NCBI RefSeq assembly: GCF_011806575.1
Contig: NZ_JAATOO010000002.1
Location: 186,001 to 250,000, forward strand
Reading direction: 5' to 3'
Source of the DNA: Vibrio hepatarius
GTDB lineage: Bacteria > Pseudomonadota > Gammaproteobacteria > Enterobacterales > Vibrionaceae
Length of the DNA stretch: 64,000 bases
Positions 35,819 to 45,946 of this stretch are shown here, piece after piece. Both the position numbers and the translations under genes were made by a program. The number at the start of each line of letters is the position of its first letter. Within the stretch, counting starts at the first letter, position 1. The notes under the pieces are model-generated. The model made no database searches. It saw only the letters and a list, made by a program, of their open reading frames with translations, and had not been told where the DNA came from.

Positions 35819-36514
35819 CTAGTCCAATTTATAAATCACATCGACACGATCGCGGATCACGATCGTCGAGTCTTGATAAGTGTTGGACTCCATTTTGGCG
35901 TCCATCGCCATTGAACGCATCAACACTGGCTGAGAACTTGGCATGTTGTAGTCGATTTGCCACACGCTACCTAGTTTGTGACCAAAACCTTTCGCGAGTG
36001 AATTCGCTTTGCTATTGGCGTCTTTGATTGCTTCCATTCTCGCTTGCTCACGGTATTTTTCTGAATCTTTGACTTTGAGACTGATGTTGTCGACTTGGTT
36101 AATACCCGCGTTCAGCGCGATGTCCAGATACTGATTCAGCTTAGCCAAATCATCTACCGTCACATTCACTGTTCGGCTAGCACGGTAGCCCACTAACTCA
36201 GGTTTGCCTTCTTTTGGATAACGGTACTGCGGAGACAGGTACAGGTTTGAGCTGGTGATGTTGTCTTTGCTCACGTCCTGCTCGGTGAGCTCATCAAGAA
36301 AATCAGACACAACTTTATCAACGGATTGCTTTGCCTGCTCAGCGGTCATAGTTGTCTCAACCACTCGAACGGTAAACTCTGCCATGTCTGGTGTCGCGAC
36401 CACTTCGCCATAGCCAGAAGTCGACAGGTGTGGGAAATCGACATTGTTGGCCATCGCGCCGAAGCTAAGTGCGCTGGTCAGCAGCGCTGCAATTACTGTA
36501 GGAACTCGTTTCAT
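35819..36514 (-). CDS. yggE: SIMPL-domain periplasmic protein YggE
   Basis: Secreted protein of 231 residues. Signal peptide MKRVPTVIAALLTSALSFG with cleavage after AMA. The SIMPL (DUF541) domain follows, with LSTSGYGEVVATPDMAEFTV, the family's typical start. E. coli YggE lowers oxidative stress; the mechanism is unknown. Start at 36514; a longer frame to 36547 would spoil the signal peptide. It lies between the pykF terminator and argP, apparently monocistronic. In E. coli yggE also lies beside argP and argO, so the neighbourhood is conserved. Confidence 0.92.
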   Translation of the reverse strand: MKRVPTVIAALLTSALSFGAMANNVDFPHLSTSGYGEVVATPDMAEFTVRVVETTMTAEQAKQSVDKVVSDFLDELTEQDVSKDNITSSNLYLSPQYRYPKEGKPELVGYRASRTVNVTVDDLAKLNQYLDIALNAGINQVDNISLKVKDSEKYREQARMEAIKDANSKANSLAKGFGHKLGSVWQIDYNMPSSQPVLMRSMAMDAKMESNTYQDSTIVIRDRVDVIYKLD

Positions 36515-36617
36515 TCCGCGTCTCCGTATGTGATGGAATCCATACATAATAGGAAATGAACCATATTAGACCAAGTTTATTCCTTTGATCTGACAGAGAA
36601 TTTACTCAGTCAAATGG

Positions 36618-37514
36618 CTATTTGGACAGCAAAGAATGGGCATGAGAAACAATCGCCTCGCTGATCTCTTGCAGTAATCCGGTCTCAAGCTGCCAGTGAT
36701 GCCAGTAAATTCGAAAGGTCATAAAAAAGCCGGGAATCAAATCGATCAAACGCCCATCATTGAGCTCTTTTTCGATCTGTACTCTTGGGATCAAACAATA
36801 CGCACAGCCCATTAGAGCCATGTTGACAAAAGCTTCTGAACTCGCGACGTGATGGTTGATGACGCTGTCAGGGTCAATATTGTAATGCTGTTGGAGAAAG
36901 CTACGGTGTAAATTATCGTGCTGATCGTAAGAAACCGCTGGTGCATGTTGCAATGCCTCTCGGGTAACACCATCGGAAAAGTATCGCGCGACAAACTCTG
37001 GATTCGCGACGCAGACGTAATCCATTCGGCCTAAGTATTGCGCCTGGCAGCCAGTGATTGCTTTGGGCTCCATACTGATCGCGCCCGTCACTTCACCATT
37101 TTTCAGTTTATCCAGTGTGCGCGCTTCAGCATGAACGACAAAATTGAGTTCCACTCTACGCGATTGCATCAATGGAGCAAGCGCAGGGAGTAACCATGTT
37201 GCGAGGCTATCGGCGTTAGTCGCGATAGAGATATTGAGCGGGCGCTTGCTACTGTCATTGCCAAGCTCCGGGATCAACTCGTTTTCCAGCAACTGCACAC
37301 GCTGGTAAAAACCTAACAGTTTTTTACCGATTGGCGTTGGTCGTGGTGGTTGTTCGCGGATCACAACAGGCTGAGCGATGAACTTTTCCAACTGCTTAAT
37401 CCGCTGTGATATCGCCGACTGAGAGACAAACAGCTCTTCGGCTGCACGTTCAAAGCTGCCGCTACTCACCACCGCTTCTAACGCTTCTATCCACTTGTAG
37501 TCTAAACCACGCAT
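36618..37514 (-). CDS. argP: LysR-family regulator ArgP (IciA)
   Basis: 298 residues. The N-terminal helix-turn-helix ([20 protein letters not shown]) is followed by the effector domain with [15 protein letters not shown], a hallmark of ArgP. It senses lysine and arginine and activates argO. Start at 37514 ([15 protein letters not shown]); the longer frame from 37550 adds unrelated residues. It is divergent from argO across 144 bp, the arrangement known from E. coli, where ArgP binds the argO promoter. Confidence 0.93.
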   Translation of the reverse strand: MRGLDYKWIEALEAVVSSGSFERAAEELFVSQSAISQRIKQLEKFIAQPVVIREQPPRPTPIGKKLLGFYQRVQLLENELIPELGNDSSKRPLNISIATNADSLATWLLPALAPLMQSRRVELNFVVHAEARTLDKLKNGEVTGAISMEPKAITGCQAQYLGRMDYVCVANPEFVARYFSDGVTREALQHAPAVSYDQHDNLHRSFLQQHYNIDPDSVINHHVASSEAFVNMALMGCAYCLIPRVQIEKELNDGRLIDLIPGFFMTFRIYWHHWQLETGLLQEISEAIVSHAHSLLSK

Positions 37515-37658
37515 ACTTCCCTCAGCCTGTTTGCATTTAGTCCTTCCCACAACATTAGCAGTACTTATATGACATTAAAATCATTAATTATACTTATAAA
37601 CCTACTCGTTCTATCTTGTTAATTCAGTAATTAATACATAGTTAACAGGAGAGAAAAC

Positions 37659-38288
37659 GTGAACTTTTGGCTGTTATTTCAGGGCTTTGGATTGGGAGCC
37701 AGCATGATCATTCCCATTGGTGCGCAAAATGCTTATGTGCTCAATCAAGGCATTAAGCGGAATCATCACCTGACGACCGCAACGATCTGCAGCTTTTTGG
37801 ACGTTTTCTTTATTTCACTGGGTATTTTTGGCGGTGGTGCGATTTTGTCGCAAAACGAAACACTACTCATTGCGGTGACGCTTGGCGGTATCGCGTTTCT
37901 GAGCTTCTACGGATACTTGTCTTTCAAAAGTGCCTTTAGCCATTCCACGCAAAGCGAGACGACCACCAGCCAAAATTTACGCGGCAAGCGCGCTGTGGCT
38001 TTGGGTGCTATCGCCGTAACGGTATTTAACCCTCATTTGTACTTGGATACGGTAGTGATACTTGGTTCGATTGGCGGACAATTTGAGGGACAAGATCGAA
38101 TTGCGTTCGCTCTCGGCACTATGATGGCGTCCTTTGTTTGGTTTTACACCCTATCTGTCGGTGCGGCAAAACTGGCTCCGACCTTATCAAAACCGAGAGT
38201 AAAACAAAGTATTGATATTGTAATTGCCATTATGATGTACGTGATCGCGTTTCTATTGGCCAAAGAACTGGCTACAAATCATTGGTAG
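37659..38288 (+). CDS. argO: Lysine/arginine exporter, LysE/ArgO family
   Basis: Inner-membrane exporter of 209 residues with about six helices and the family opening GFGLGASMIIPIGAQNAYVL. It has the usual FNPHLYLDTVVILGS motif in the middle. Its divergence from argP supports export of basic amino acids under ArgP control. AGGAGAG at 37648-37654 precedes the start. It ends 6 bp before the ybaK-like gene, so the two may be co-transcribed. Confidence 0.92.
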   Translation: MNFWLLFQGFGLGASMIIPIGAQNAYVLNQGIKRNHHLTTATICSFLDVFFISLGIFGGGAILSQNETLLIAVTLGGIAFLSFYGYLSFKSAFSHSTQSETTTSQNLRGKRAVALGAIAVTVFNPHLYLDTVVILGSIGGQFEGQDRIAFALGTMMASFVWFYTLSVGAAKLAPTLSKPRVKQSIDIVIAIMMYVIAFLLAKELATNHW

Positions 38289-38294
38289 AGGATT

Positions 38295-38777
38295 GTGGAT
38301 AAACTGGAAAAAATTTATCGCTTTAACACTGAGTTACTCAATCAATTAGACATCCCATTTAACGAATGGACGCACGAGCCGATTTTAGACTTCGAAACCG
38401 ACGTCAAAGTCGCAAGTGAACTTGGTTGGACTGGCACACACAGTAAAAGCTTGTTTCTCAAGATGAAGCCTTCTGGCTACGCGCTGTATATCACCGATAA
38501 AGACAGTCGACTGGATAGCAAAGCCATTAAACAGATTACCGGTAAGCGCGTATCAATTGTCGGCAATGACGAAATGACTGAACAAACTGGTTGTGTACCG
38601 GGCGCAGTATGCCCTTTCGGATTGCCTGATGACATCACAATTTTTGTCGATAGCCGACTCTATCAACACGACGAGATCCTCTACACACCAGGACACCCAG
38701 AGCGAACGATTGGATTTACCGGTTCTGAGTTGTCTAAGATTCTCAGCTCACTGCCTAATCCGTATTACGAGATATAA
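38295..38777 (+). CDS. YbaK/ProX-type aminoacyl-tRNA editing domain protein
   Basis: Stand-alone editing domain of 160 residues with the fold's TGTHSKSLFLKM lysine segment and CVPGAVCPFGLPDDITIFVD, matching the GGxxP/SPFG motif of trans-editing deacylases. Relatives remove Ala or Cys from mischarged tRNA-Pro. It begins with GTG at 38295. Its position after argO looks operonic; a functional link with amino-acid export is not known. Subfamily specificity is unclear. Confidence 0.82.
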   Translation: MDKLEKIYRFNTELLNQLDIPFNEWTHEPILDFETDVKVASELGWTGTHSKSLFLKMKPSGYALYITDKDSRLDSKAIKQITGKRVSIVGNDEMTEQTGCVPGAVCPFGLPDDITIFVDSRLYQHDEILYTPGHPERTIGFTGSELSKILSSLPNPYYEI

Positions 38778-38778
38778 A

Positions 38779-38806
38779 AAAAGCGAGGCATCTGCCTCGC
38801 TTATTA
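38779..38806. terminator. Bidirectional terminator between ybaK-like gene and mscS
   Basis: AAGCGAGGCA-TC-TGCCTCGCTT with A-tract on the left and TTATT on the right, between converging genes. Confidence 0.88.
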
Positions 38807-38819
38807 ACAATGGTTCGAA

Positions 38820-39686
38820 TTAGCCTTCGACTTTGTTCAGATGAACATCCATTTGTGGGAATGGGATTTCGATGCCGTTCTCGTCCAACGCTTCTTTAAT
38901 CGCTTGCATTGAATCGAAGTAAACGTTCCAGTAATCCGCAGTGTTAACCCAAGGACGAACCACGAAGTTCACTGAAGAATCTGCCAGTGCGTGAACGCCA
39001 ATCGTCATGTCTGGATCTTTAAGAATACGAGGGTCTTTTTCTAGCGTGTCACGGATAACTTGTTTAGTTTGTTTCAGATCCGCGTTATAAGAGACACCAA
39101 TCACTAGGTCGATACGACGCGTAGAATGACGAGAGTAGTTAGTGATAGGACCACCGATAACGCCAGAGTTTGGTACAACCACCATTTTGTTGTCTGGAGT
39201 TTTTAGTACCGTTTGGAAGATTTGAATCGCTTCAACGCTACCTGCCACGCCGCCAACTTCTACGTAATCGCCAGATTTGAACGGACGGAACGCAACAATA
39301 AGCACACCTGCCGCAAAGTTAGATAGTGAGCCTTGAAGAGCAAGACCAACAGCCAAACCCGCTGCACCAATGACTGCAACGACAGAGGCCGTTTGAACAC
39401 CTACGCGACCAAGCGCTGCGATAAGTACGATGATGAACAGTAGGTAACGAACTAGACCGTGAACAAATTCAACAACCGCTTTGTCCATATTTTTCTTTTC
39501 TAGCACTTTAGAAATGCTACCAGCCACCGCTTTAACGATAATGTTACCGATAAATAGGATAAGCAGCGCAGAAATGATGTTCACACCGTATTGAATCAGT
39601 AAGTCAGAGTTACTGTTCAACCACTTTTCAGCCTGAGAGAGCCCTTCCGCTAAAGGCGCCTCAACGCCCATAGATTCACCTGCCAT
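38820..39686 (-). CDS. mscS: Small-conductance mechanosensitive channel MscS
   Basis: Heptameric inner-membrane channel that opens on osmotic down-shock. 288 residues with three helices; TM3 has the Gly/Ala-rich pore sequence AVIGAAGLAVGLALQGSLSN. The cytoplasmic cage follows (GDYVEVGGVAGSVEAI, VVPNSGVIGGPITNYS). Length is like E. coli MscS (286). In E. coli it is adjacent to fbaA, as here, so the neighbourhood is conserved. Confidence 0.95.
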   Translation of the reverse strand: MAGESMGVEAPLAEGLSQAEKWLNSNSDLLIQYGVNIISALLILFIGNIIVKAVAGSISKVLEKKNMDKAVVEFVHGLVRYLLFIIVLIAALGRVGVQTASVVAVIGAAGLAVGLALQGSLSNFAAGVLIVAFRPFKSGDYVEVGGVAGSVEAIQIFQTVLKTPDNKMVVVPNSGVIGGPITNYSRHSTRRIDLVIGVSYNADLKQTKQVIRDTLEKDPRILKDPDMTIGVHALADSSVNFVVRPWVNTADYWNVYFDSMQAIKEALDENGIEIPFPQMDVHLNKVEG

Positions 39687-39689
39687 AAT

Positions 39690-40095
39690 TTGTATCCTCT
39701 AAATACAGATTTTTATTTAACCGAGAAAAAGGTATTTGCGAGCTGCAACCGAGCCCTAAATGTTAACCACATCCAGATCGTTGTACTGAAACAATCGTCA
39801 GAATTTTGGCACAATATCTTAAAGCCAACTTTTTTCAAGTCAGACTTTTGCAAATATATTCAAAACAACGAGTTATCTGCATTGCTTGATACTGGCTTGT
39901 TACAGGTTACGCAATGGCTTTACATTTCGCCATACTTTTTGCGCAAAATTGCATCGTCTGGTCGATAATCAAACACAATTTCATTAATTGAGACGATCAA
40001 CTGATTGCGTATTTAAGGCATACTTAGATTTATCAAATGCGCCCAATCGATGCTTCAAGTCATCAATCATTCAGCCTGTACGCTTTCAAGAAGCG
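39690..40095. other. Gene-free stretch between mscS and fbaA
   Basis: About 400 bp, AT-rich, holding the mscS promoter region. A 92-codon frame at 39690 has poor composition and no ribosome-binding site and is not accepted. No repeats or RNA genes were recognised. Confidence 0.5.
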
Positions 40096-40127
40096 TAAAA
40101 AAGCCCGCTCTAAGAGCGGGCTTTTTA
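40096..40127 (-). terminator. Intrinsic terminator of fbaA
   Basis: GCCCGCTC-TAA-GAGCGGGC (40103-40121), with TTTTTT following on the minus strand. Confidence 0.94.
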
Positions 40128-40147
40128 AACAACTCGATCGCTACCGA

Positions 40148-41224
40148 TTATAGTACGTCAACTGCGTTAAGGTCAGCAAATGCTTGCTCTAGACGCTCAA
40201 CCATTGCAACTTGGCCAGCACGTAGCCATACACGTGGATCGTAGTACTTCTTGTTTGGCGCATCTTCACCAGTTGGGTTACCGATTTGGCCTTGTAGGTA
40301 ATCGTGGTTTTCCGCTTCGTACTTACGGATACCATCCCAAGTTGCCCACTGCGTATCAGTATCGATGTTCATTTTGATAACACCGTAGCCGATTGATTCA
40401 CGGATTTCTTCTAGAGAAGAACCAGAACCACCGTGGAATACGAAGTTTAGAGAGTTCGCTGGCAGACCGAATTTCTCAGAAACGTGCGCTTGAGAATCAC
40501 GTAGGATAGTTGGAGTTAGAACAACGTTACCTGGCTTGTAAACACCGTGAACGTTACCGAAAGATGCAGCGATAGTGAAACGTGGGCTGATAGCGTTTAG
40601 TTTCTCGTAAGCGTATGCAACGTCTTCTGGAGAAGTGTATAGCTCAGACGCGTCCATATCAGAGTTGTCTACGCCGTCTTCTTCACCACCAGTACAACCT
40701 AGTTCGATTTCTAGAGTCATGTTCATTTTAGCCATGCGCTCTAGGTACTTAGCAGAGATTTCGATGTTCTCCTCTAGAGACTCTTCAGAAAGGTCGATCA
40801 TGTGAGAAGAGAATAGTGGCTTACCAGTTTGTGCGAAGTACTCTTCACCAGCGTCTAGAAGACCGTCGATCCATGGTAGAAGTTTCTTAGCTGCATGGTC
40901 AGTGTGTAGAATAACTGGCACACCGTAAGCTTCAGCTACAGCGTGAACGTATTTAGCACCAGCGATAGCACCAAGGATTTGAGCACCTTGACCTTCAAGT
41001 TTAACGCCTTTACCTGCGAAGAAAGCTGCACCACCGTTAGAGAACTGAACGATTACTGGAGCTTTAACTTTTGCAGCTGCTTCTAGTACTGCGTTTACAG
41101 AGTCAGTACCTACACAGTTTACCGCTGGAAGCGCGAAGTTGTTTTCTTTAGCAACTTCAAAAACTTTCTGAACGTCATCGCCAGAGATAACACCTGGTTT
41201 TACGAAATCGAAGATCTTAGACAT
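40148..41224 (-). CDS. fbaA: Fructose-bisphosphate aldolase, class II
   Basis: Zinc-dependent glycolytic aldolase of 358 residues. Metal ligands are visible in LHTDHAAKK and in FGNVHGVYKPGNV and FHGGSGSS; the Glu-rich LEIELGCTGGEEDG is also typical. Strong codon bias. It lies downstream of pgk but has a terminator-like hairpin and a 154-bp gap before it, with a GCAAACGTTTGC palindrome, so it has its own regulated promoter as well as possible read-through from epd-pgk. Confidence 0.97.
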   Translation of the reverse strand: MSKIFDFVKPGVISGDDVQKVFEVAKENNFALPAVNCVGTDSVNAVLEAAAKVKAPVIVQFSNGGAAFFAGKGVKLEGQGAQILGAIAGAKYVHAVAEAYGVPVILHTDHAAKKLLPWIDGLLDAGEEYFAQTGKPLFSSHMIDLSEESLEENIEISAKYLERMAKMNMTLEIELGCTGGEEDGVDNSDMDASELYTSPEDVAYAYEKLNAISPRFTIAASFGNVHGVYKPGNVVLTPTILRDSQAHVSEKFGLPANSLNFVFHGGSGSSLEEIRESIGYGVIKMNIDTDTQWATWDGIRKYEAENHDYLQGQIGNPTGEDAPNKKYYDPRVWLRAGQVAMVERLEQAFADLNAVDVL

Positions 41225-41282
41225 GGATTTAATCCTATTTATCTGTCGTTTTAAAAATAAAACTTGTTAAGTTTAAATTCTT

Positions 41283-41294
41283 GCAAACGTTTGC
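41283..41294. promoter_or_regulatory. LacI/GalR-family-like palindrome upstream of fbaA
   Basis: GCAAACGTTTGC is a perfect 12-bp palindrome with the central CG of LacI-family operators. It resembles the PurR core and is related to Cra sites. Near-copies occur twice before tkt (50722-50733, 50798-50809). Confidence 0.6.
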
Positions 41295-41342
41295 TCACAA
41301 CTCGGGATATTCTAGCAAAGAACAATGTGACTTGCAGCAAAC

Positions 41343-41375
41343 AAGAAAGGCGGAGAATCACTCCCCGCCTTTGTT
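41343..41375 (-). terminator. Terminator between pgk and fbaA
   Basis: AAAGGCGG (41346-41353) and CCGCCTTT (41365-41372) form a stem, extended by GAG/CTC with a bulge. The minus-strand U-tract is imperfect (TTTCTT), so it may be partial. Confidence 0.7.
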
Positions 41376-41378
41376 TAA

Positions 41379-42539
41379 TTACTTAGCACGCGCTTCTAGC
41401 ATTTCTACTGCTGGAAGCTTTTTGCCTTCTACGAACTCAAGGAACGCACCGCCACCTGTAGAGATGTAAGATACGTCAGCCTTGATGCCGAACTTGTCGA
41501 TAGCCGCTAGCGTATCGCCGCCACCCGCTACAGAGAAACCTTCTGAAGAAGCGATCGCTTCAGAGATCCCTTTAGTACCCGCTTCGAAGTTCTTGAATTC
41601 GAATACGCCTACTGGACCATTCCATAGGATAGTTTTCGCATTTTTAAGAATCTCAGCAAGTTCTGCTGTTGAGTCAGGACCAAGGTCGAAAATCATGTCG
41701 TCGTCTTGTACTTCAGACACGTGTTTGATTTCAGCTTCTGCATTTTCATCAAATGCTTTTGCACATGCAACGTCAGTCGCTACTGGAATCGCACATTCGT
41801 CCATTAGCTTCTTAGCTGTGTCTACTAGGTCTGCTTCGTATAGTGACTTACCAACGTTGTGGCCAGCCGCTGCGATGAAAGTGTTTGCAATACCACCACC
41901 AACAACAAGTTGGTCAGCGATCTTAGATAGAGACTCAAGAACTGTCAGCTTAGTTGAAACTTTAGAACCACCTACGATAGCAACCATTGGACGAGCTGGG
42001 TTGTCCATTGCTTTACCTAGCGCGTCTAGTTCATTTGCTAGTAGAGGACCAGCACAAGCAACAGGTGCGTGCATACCAACGCCGTGAGTAGACGCTTGAG
42101 CACGGTGAGCAGTACCGAATGCATCCATCACGAATACGTCACATAGTGCTGCGTATTTCTTAGATAGCTCTTCTTCGTTTTTCTTCTCGCCTTTGTTAAA
42201 GCGAACGTTTTCTAGAACAACAAGTTCACCAACGTTCAGCTCAAGGCCGTCTAGGTAGTCTTTTGCTAGCTTAACTTCGCAATCTAGTGCGTCGTTTAGG
42301 TAGTTAACAACAGGTTGTAGAGAGAACTCTTCAGCGTACTCACCTTCCGTTGGGCGACCTAGATGAGAAGTAACCATAACTTTAGCGCCGGCTTCTAGAC
42401 AGTGCTTGATAGTTGGTAGAGAAGCTAGGATACGTGCATCAGAAGTCACTTTGCCTTCTTTTACTGGTACGTTTAGGTCCGCACGGATAAATACACGTTT
42501 ACCTGCTAGATCCAGGTCAGTCATCTTGATTACAGACAT
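41379..42539 (-). CDS. pgk: Phosphoglycerate kinase
   Basis: Glycolytic transfer of phosphate from 1,3-bisphosphoglycerate to ADP. 386 residues starting [23 protein letters not shown] (first part read here), with [18 protein letters not shown] and the nucleotide-binding [14 protein letters not shown]. Start 42539 is favoured; a frame to 42554 adds five residues. Second gene of epd-pgk-(fbaA), the usual gammaproteobacterial order. Strong codon bias. Confidence 0.97.
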   Translation of the reverse strand: MSVIKMTDLDLAGKRVFIRADLNVPVKEGKVTSDARILASLPTIKHCLEAGAKVMVTSHLGRPTEGEYAEEFSLQPVVNYLNDALDCEVKLAKDYLDGLELNVGELVVLENVRFNKGEKKNEEELSKKYAALCDVFVMDAFGTAHRAQASTHGVGMHAPVACAGPLLANELDALGKAMDNPARPMVAIVGGSKVSTKLTVLESLSKIADQLVVGGGIANTFIAAAGHNVGKSLYEADLVDTAKKLMDECAIPVATDVACAKAFDENAEAEIKHVSEVQDDDMIFDLGPDSTAELAEILKNAKTILWNGPVGVFEFKNFEAGTKGISEAIASSEGFSVAGGGDTLAAIDKFGIKADVSYISTGGGAFLEFVEGKKLPAVEMLEARAK

Positions 42540-42691
42540 GATGTGTCCTCTCAAATATTCAAAAAGTAAAGTTTTCAGTAGCCCGGCAACCCTGCCAAGC
42601 TCATTAATTCTTCAAACTGGTTTTGATATGGAGATACAGCATATTTATTTCAAGGGTTAAAATAAATATTTCTCCAGCGCTGCTCTACGAC

Positions 42692-43717
42692 TTATTTCGC
42701 AGCTTGCATTACGAGCGCAGTATCCAGCATGCGGTTCGCAAAGCCCCATTCGTTATCGCACCAAACGAGCATTTTCACCAACTGCCCGTTACTCACTCGA
42801 GTCTGTGTACCATCGACAATCGCGCTATGGGGATCATGATTAAAGTCGATAGAAACGAGCGGAGCTTCAGTATAGTCAACAATGCCCTGTAATGTACACT
42901 GAGAGGCATTAACAATGGTTTGATTTACGTCATTAACTTTCACATTTGTATTAATTGTGACACTTAAATCCATCGCAGTGACGTTTACAGTCGGTACTCT
43001 GACCGAAATCGCTTCAAATTTGTTGGAAAATTTCGGGAATATTCTTTCAATCCCCTTATGCAACTTCGTGTCTACCGGAATGATAGATTGACTGGCAGCG
43101 CGAGTTCGTCTCAGGTCAGAATGGTATGCGTCGATCACCTGTTGATCATTCATCGATGAATGAATGGTAGTGATCGTTCCGGAGTCGATGCCAAATGCGT
43201 CATCAAGCGCCTTGATGATCGGCACAATACAGTTAGTGGTACAAGAGCCGTTCGACACCACGTTATGGTCAGCGGTTAGGGATTCGTGGTTGACACCATA
43301 GATAATGGTGTTGTCGACGTCGTTTGCTCCGGGATGAGAAAAGAGCACTTTCTTCGCGCCGGCCTGAATGTGTTCTTGTCCGTCGGCTTGAGAACCGAAG
43401 ACACCGGTACAGTCGAGTACGATGTCGACGTCGAGGTCACGCCAAGGCAATAAGTTAATTTCAGAGAGATGAAGGATACGGATCGAGTCAAACTCACCGC
43501 TTTCGTGGTGAACATAGATGTGTTCTTGATCGTTAGTGATCTTCTTACCAAAGCGTCCGTGGCTGGTATCGTATTGCAGCAAGTGCGCCATCGCATCAGG
43601 TTGAGCCAGTTCATTAACCGCCACGACCTTAATTTGCTGGTTTTTGCCGCTTTCATATACCGCTCTTAAGACATTACGACCGATACGCCCAAATCCATTG
43701 ATCGCAACTTTTAGCAT
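42692..43717 (-). CDS. epd: D-erythrose-4-phosphate dehydrogenase
   Basis: GAPDH-like NAD enzyme of 341 residues that oxidises erythrose-4-phosphate to erythronate-4-phosphate, an early step to pyridoxal phosphate. NAD-binding [14 protein letters not shown] opens the protein and [12 protein letters not shown] carries the catalytic cysteine. Placement before pgk and the length (E. coli Epd 339) support Epd rather than GapA. It connects glycolysis with PdxA at the start of the window. The 152-bp gap to pgk has no clear terminator. Confidence 0.92.
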   Translation of the reverse strand: MLKVAINGFGRIGRNVLRAVYESGKNQQIKVVAVNELAQPDAMAHLLQYDTSHGRFGKKITNDQEHIYVHHESGEFDSIRILHLSEINLLPWRDLDVDIVLDCTGVFGSQADGQEHIQAGAKKVLFSHPGANDVDNTIIYGVNHESLTADHNVVSNGSCTTNCIVPIIKALDDAFGIDSGTITTIHSSMNDQQVIDAYHSDLRRTRAASQSIIPVDTKLHKGIERIFPKFSNKFEAISVRVPTVNVTAMDLSVTINTNVKVNDVNQTIVNASQCTLQGIVDYTEAPLVSIDFNHDPHSAIVDGTQTRVSNGQLVKMLVWCDNEWGFANRMLDTALVMQAAK

Positions 43718-43804
43718 GATTCCTTCGCCCTACTCACTTTTCGTGTCACAGATAGTAACTGATAAGGCAGCAAAGCGCACCTGTTGAATCAAGGCGAGGC
43801 GAGA

Positions 43805-43836
43805 TTAAAAAAGGCCGCAGCAAAGCCCGGCCTTGT
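43805..43836 (-). terminator. Intrinsic terminator of irgA
   Basis: AAGGCCG (43811-43817) and CGGCCTT (43828-43834); on the minus strand TTTTTTAAT follows. Confidence 0.88.
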
Positions 43837-43852
43837 TAGTTTCAATCAAGAG

Positions 43853-45811
43853 TTAGAACGCGACGTCTAAACCTAACCAGTAACGGCGACCGTCTTCAAC
43901 ATAGCCGTACTCTTCATAGCTGATTTCTTCGTCCAGCAAGTTATAAATCGCACCTTTGAGCTTGGTGTTGTCGGTCAGCTGATACGTCACACCGGCATCA
44001 ACAAACGTGTACGCAGGCTCAATGATACTAGTTCTCGACGGCCCTGTTACCGGATCCATCTCTTCACCGCGATAGGTCACTTTGGTCCAGCTCTCGAGTT
44101 TATCGGTGGTTTGCCAGCTCACATCCACATTGAACAAGTGCTTAGGCAGTTGCTGCAATGGCATACCTTTGTACTCACCGGTCTTTTGCTCAGAATCTGT
44201 AAAGGTGTAGCTTGAGCTCATGTAAACCGTTTCACTGACTGGCATCGCGAAAGTCGCTTCAACGCCTTGGGTCACCGCTTCATCAACGTTAATACGGTAG
44301 GTTGGGTCTGCACCCCATTGGTTTGGTCCGTCTGTACACAGTGTATCCGGACACACCACTCGTGTGATCTTATCTTTGAATTCGTTATGGAATACCGTCA
44401 GGGACGCATCCAAACCTGAGTCACTTTGGTACATCAGGCTCATTTCTTTGTTGAGTGAGGTTTCCGGATCTAGGTCTGGGTTACCGTAAATGTTACCGCC
44501 ACCGCTGACTTGCGCCCAACCCTCGGTAATTTCACGTAGCTGAGGAGAACGGAAGCCTGTAGCCACACCACCTTTCAAGGTCCAAGCCGGGTCAATTCGC
44601 CAAACACCGTAAGCTCGAGGGCTAAAGTGCGAACCGTAGTTTTCATCGTGGTCCAAACGTCCACCCAGAGTTAAGCTAAATGGTTCAACAATGGTCCATT
44701 CGTCTTCAATAAATACTGCCCACTGGGTGTTTGATGTTTGCGTCTTTGATGATGCTTTATTAGACGTAAAATCCTCCAGCTCGGCGTGGTTTGCGTCGAC
44801 ACCCGTCGTCACCATGTGGTTGCCGATATTGGTCGCCAAACTCGATTTGAAGGTCGTATTCACAATCATCATTTCACGTGATTTGTTTTCACTCTCTTCG
44901 CGCTGCAGGTAAGTATCTGAATAACCAAGCGACTCCCAGTCCCCCGTATGACTGACCGTCACGTAAGTACGGCGATACTCGTTAAGTGAGTCTTCACAGC
45001 CACGACGGCAACCTGATGTCGGTACCGACAATCCCACATTGCCACGGCGACTTTGTGCCGAAGAGCCACCTTCTAGTTGAACCGAATGACGGTCGTTAAT
45101 TTGGTAAGTAAGCTTAGAAGAGATGCTTTGCAGATCTTTATCTTCATAACCGTGTTCAATGTCGTCTTCTTCACGAGCTGTATATTGACCATAAACTTGC
45201 AGCGATAAGTCTTCCGCTAGCGGGCCATTTAAGAAGAAATTAGCACTTTGCTCGCCACCAGAACGGCTGTTTTCTTGCACCACAGCGCCAAGCTGTACGT
45301 TACCGGTCCATTCAGGTGCGTCTTTTCGAGTGATCACGTTGATCACACCACCAATCGCGTCTGAACCATAGAGTGTAGACATCGGGCCGCGGATCACCTC
45401 AATACGCTCAATTGCTTGTAGCGGTGGTAGCCAACCTTGTTCAATCCCTGGGCCATCGCTGTTTGGGCGAGTTTCTCGGGTACTCTGGCGCTTACCGTCC
45501 ACTAGGATCAAGGTGTATTTTGATCCCATGCCACGAATACTGACATCCGTCGTATCACCACCACCGGTGACTACGACACCCGGTACACTTTTCAGTGCGT
45601 CGGTCACATCACGGTAGTAACGAGACTCTAAGTCTTGGCGGGAAATAACACTGATACTCGCGGGAGCATCAGCCTGTGATTGTTCGTAACCTGATGCAGT
45701 CACAACTACTGTATCCATTTGAGATACTGCATCATTGGCAAACACATGAGGAACACTGACGAAGACTAAAACACCAGTCGCACTGAGAACCGGCAGTTTG
45801 AGGGTAGACAT
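43853..45811 (-). CDS. irgA: TonB-dependent siderophore receptor IrgA
   Basis: Outer-membrane receptor of 652 residues, the same length as Vibrio cholerae IrgA, which takes up enterobactin-type siderophores. Signal peptide ends near VFANDA; the TonB box is MDTVVVTA; the plug domain has ISVISRQDLESRYYRDVTDAL (first part) and VSIRGMGSKYTLILVDGKR; the barrel ends in the typical aromatic YWLGLDVAF. The start at 45811 is set by GGAG at 45820-45817; the ATG at 45823 is too far upstream. It is divergent from the LysR gene irgB and preceded by a clear Fur box, so it is iron-repressed and probably IrgB-activated. Confidence 0.9.
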   Translation of the reverse strand: MSTLKLPVLSATGVLVFVSVPHVFANDAVSQMDTVVVTASGYEQSQADAPASISVISRQDLESRYYRDVTDALKSVPGVVVTGGGDTTDVSIRGMGSKYTLILVDGKRQSTRETRPNSDGPGIEQGWLPPLQAIERIEVIRGPMSTLYGSDAIGGVINVITRKDAPEWTGNVQLGAVVQENSRSGGEQSANFFLNGPLAEDLSLQVYGQYTAREEDDIEHGYEDKDLQSISSKLTYQINDRHSVQLEGGSSAQSRRGNVGLSVPTSGCRRGCEDSLNEYRRTYVTVSHTGDWESLGYSDTYLQREESENKSREMMIVNTTFKSSLATNIGNHMVTTGVDANHAELEDFTSNKASSKTQTSNTQWAVFIEDEWTIVEPFSLTLGGRLDHDENYGSHFSPRAYGVWRIDPAWTLKGGVATGFRSPQLREITEGWAQVSGGGNIYGNPDLDPETSLNKEMSLMYQSDSGLDASLTVFHNEFKDKITRVVCPDTLCTDGPNQWGADPTYRINVDEAVTQGVEATFAMPVSETVYMSSSYTFTDSEQKTGEYKGMPLQQLPKHLFNVDVSWQTTDKLESWTKVTYRGEEMDPVTGPSRTSIIEPAYTFVDAGVTYQLTDNTKLKGAIYNLLDEEISYEEYGYVEDGRRYWLGLDVAF

Positions 45812-45827
45812 CTCTATCTCCATAATT

Positions 45828-45846
45828 GATAATGATTATTATTTTC
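45828..45846. promoter_or_regulatory. Fur box between irgA and irgB
   Basis: GATAATGATTATTATTTTC matches the 19-bp Fur consensus GATAATGATAATCATTATC at 15 of 19 positions. It lies 17 bp upstream of the irgA start and within reach of the irgB promoter. Confidence 0.85.
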
Positions 45847-45946
45847 GAACGAGAATTATTCATAAATAGAATGAGATGTATAGTGAGAGTTGTGGAACGG
45901 TTCTTCCCAAATATGGAACGCTTTGTTTGCGAGTGTAGGTGTTAAA

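Noticed and set aside
39690..39968. 92-codon open frame between mscS and fbaA
   Set aside because: It starts only a few bases from the divergent mscS start, lacks a ribosome-binding site and has no recognisable composition or motif.
41482..42087. 201-codon frame on the plus strand
   Set aside because: It is antisense to pgk; its Ser/Pro-rich composition is the mirror of the biased codons of pgk.
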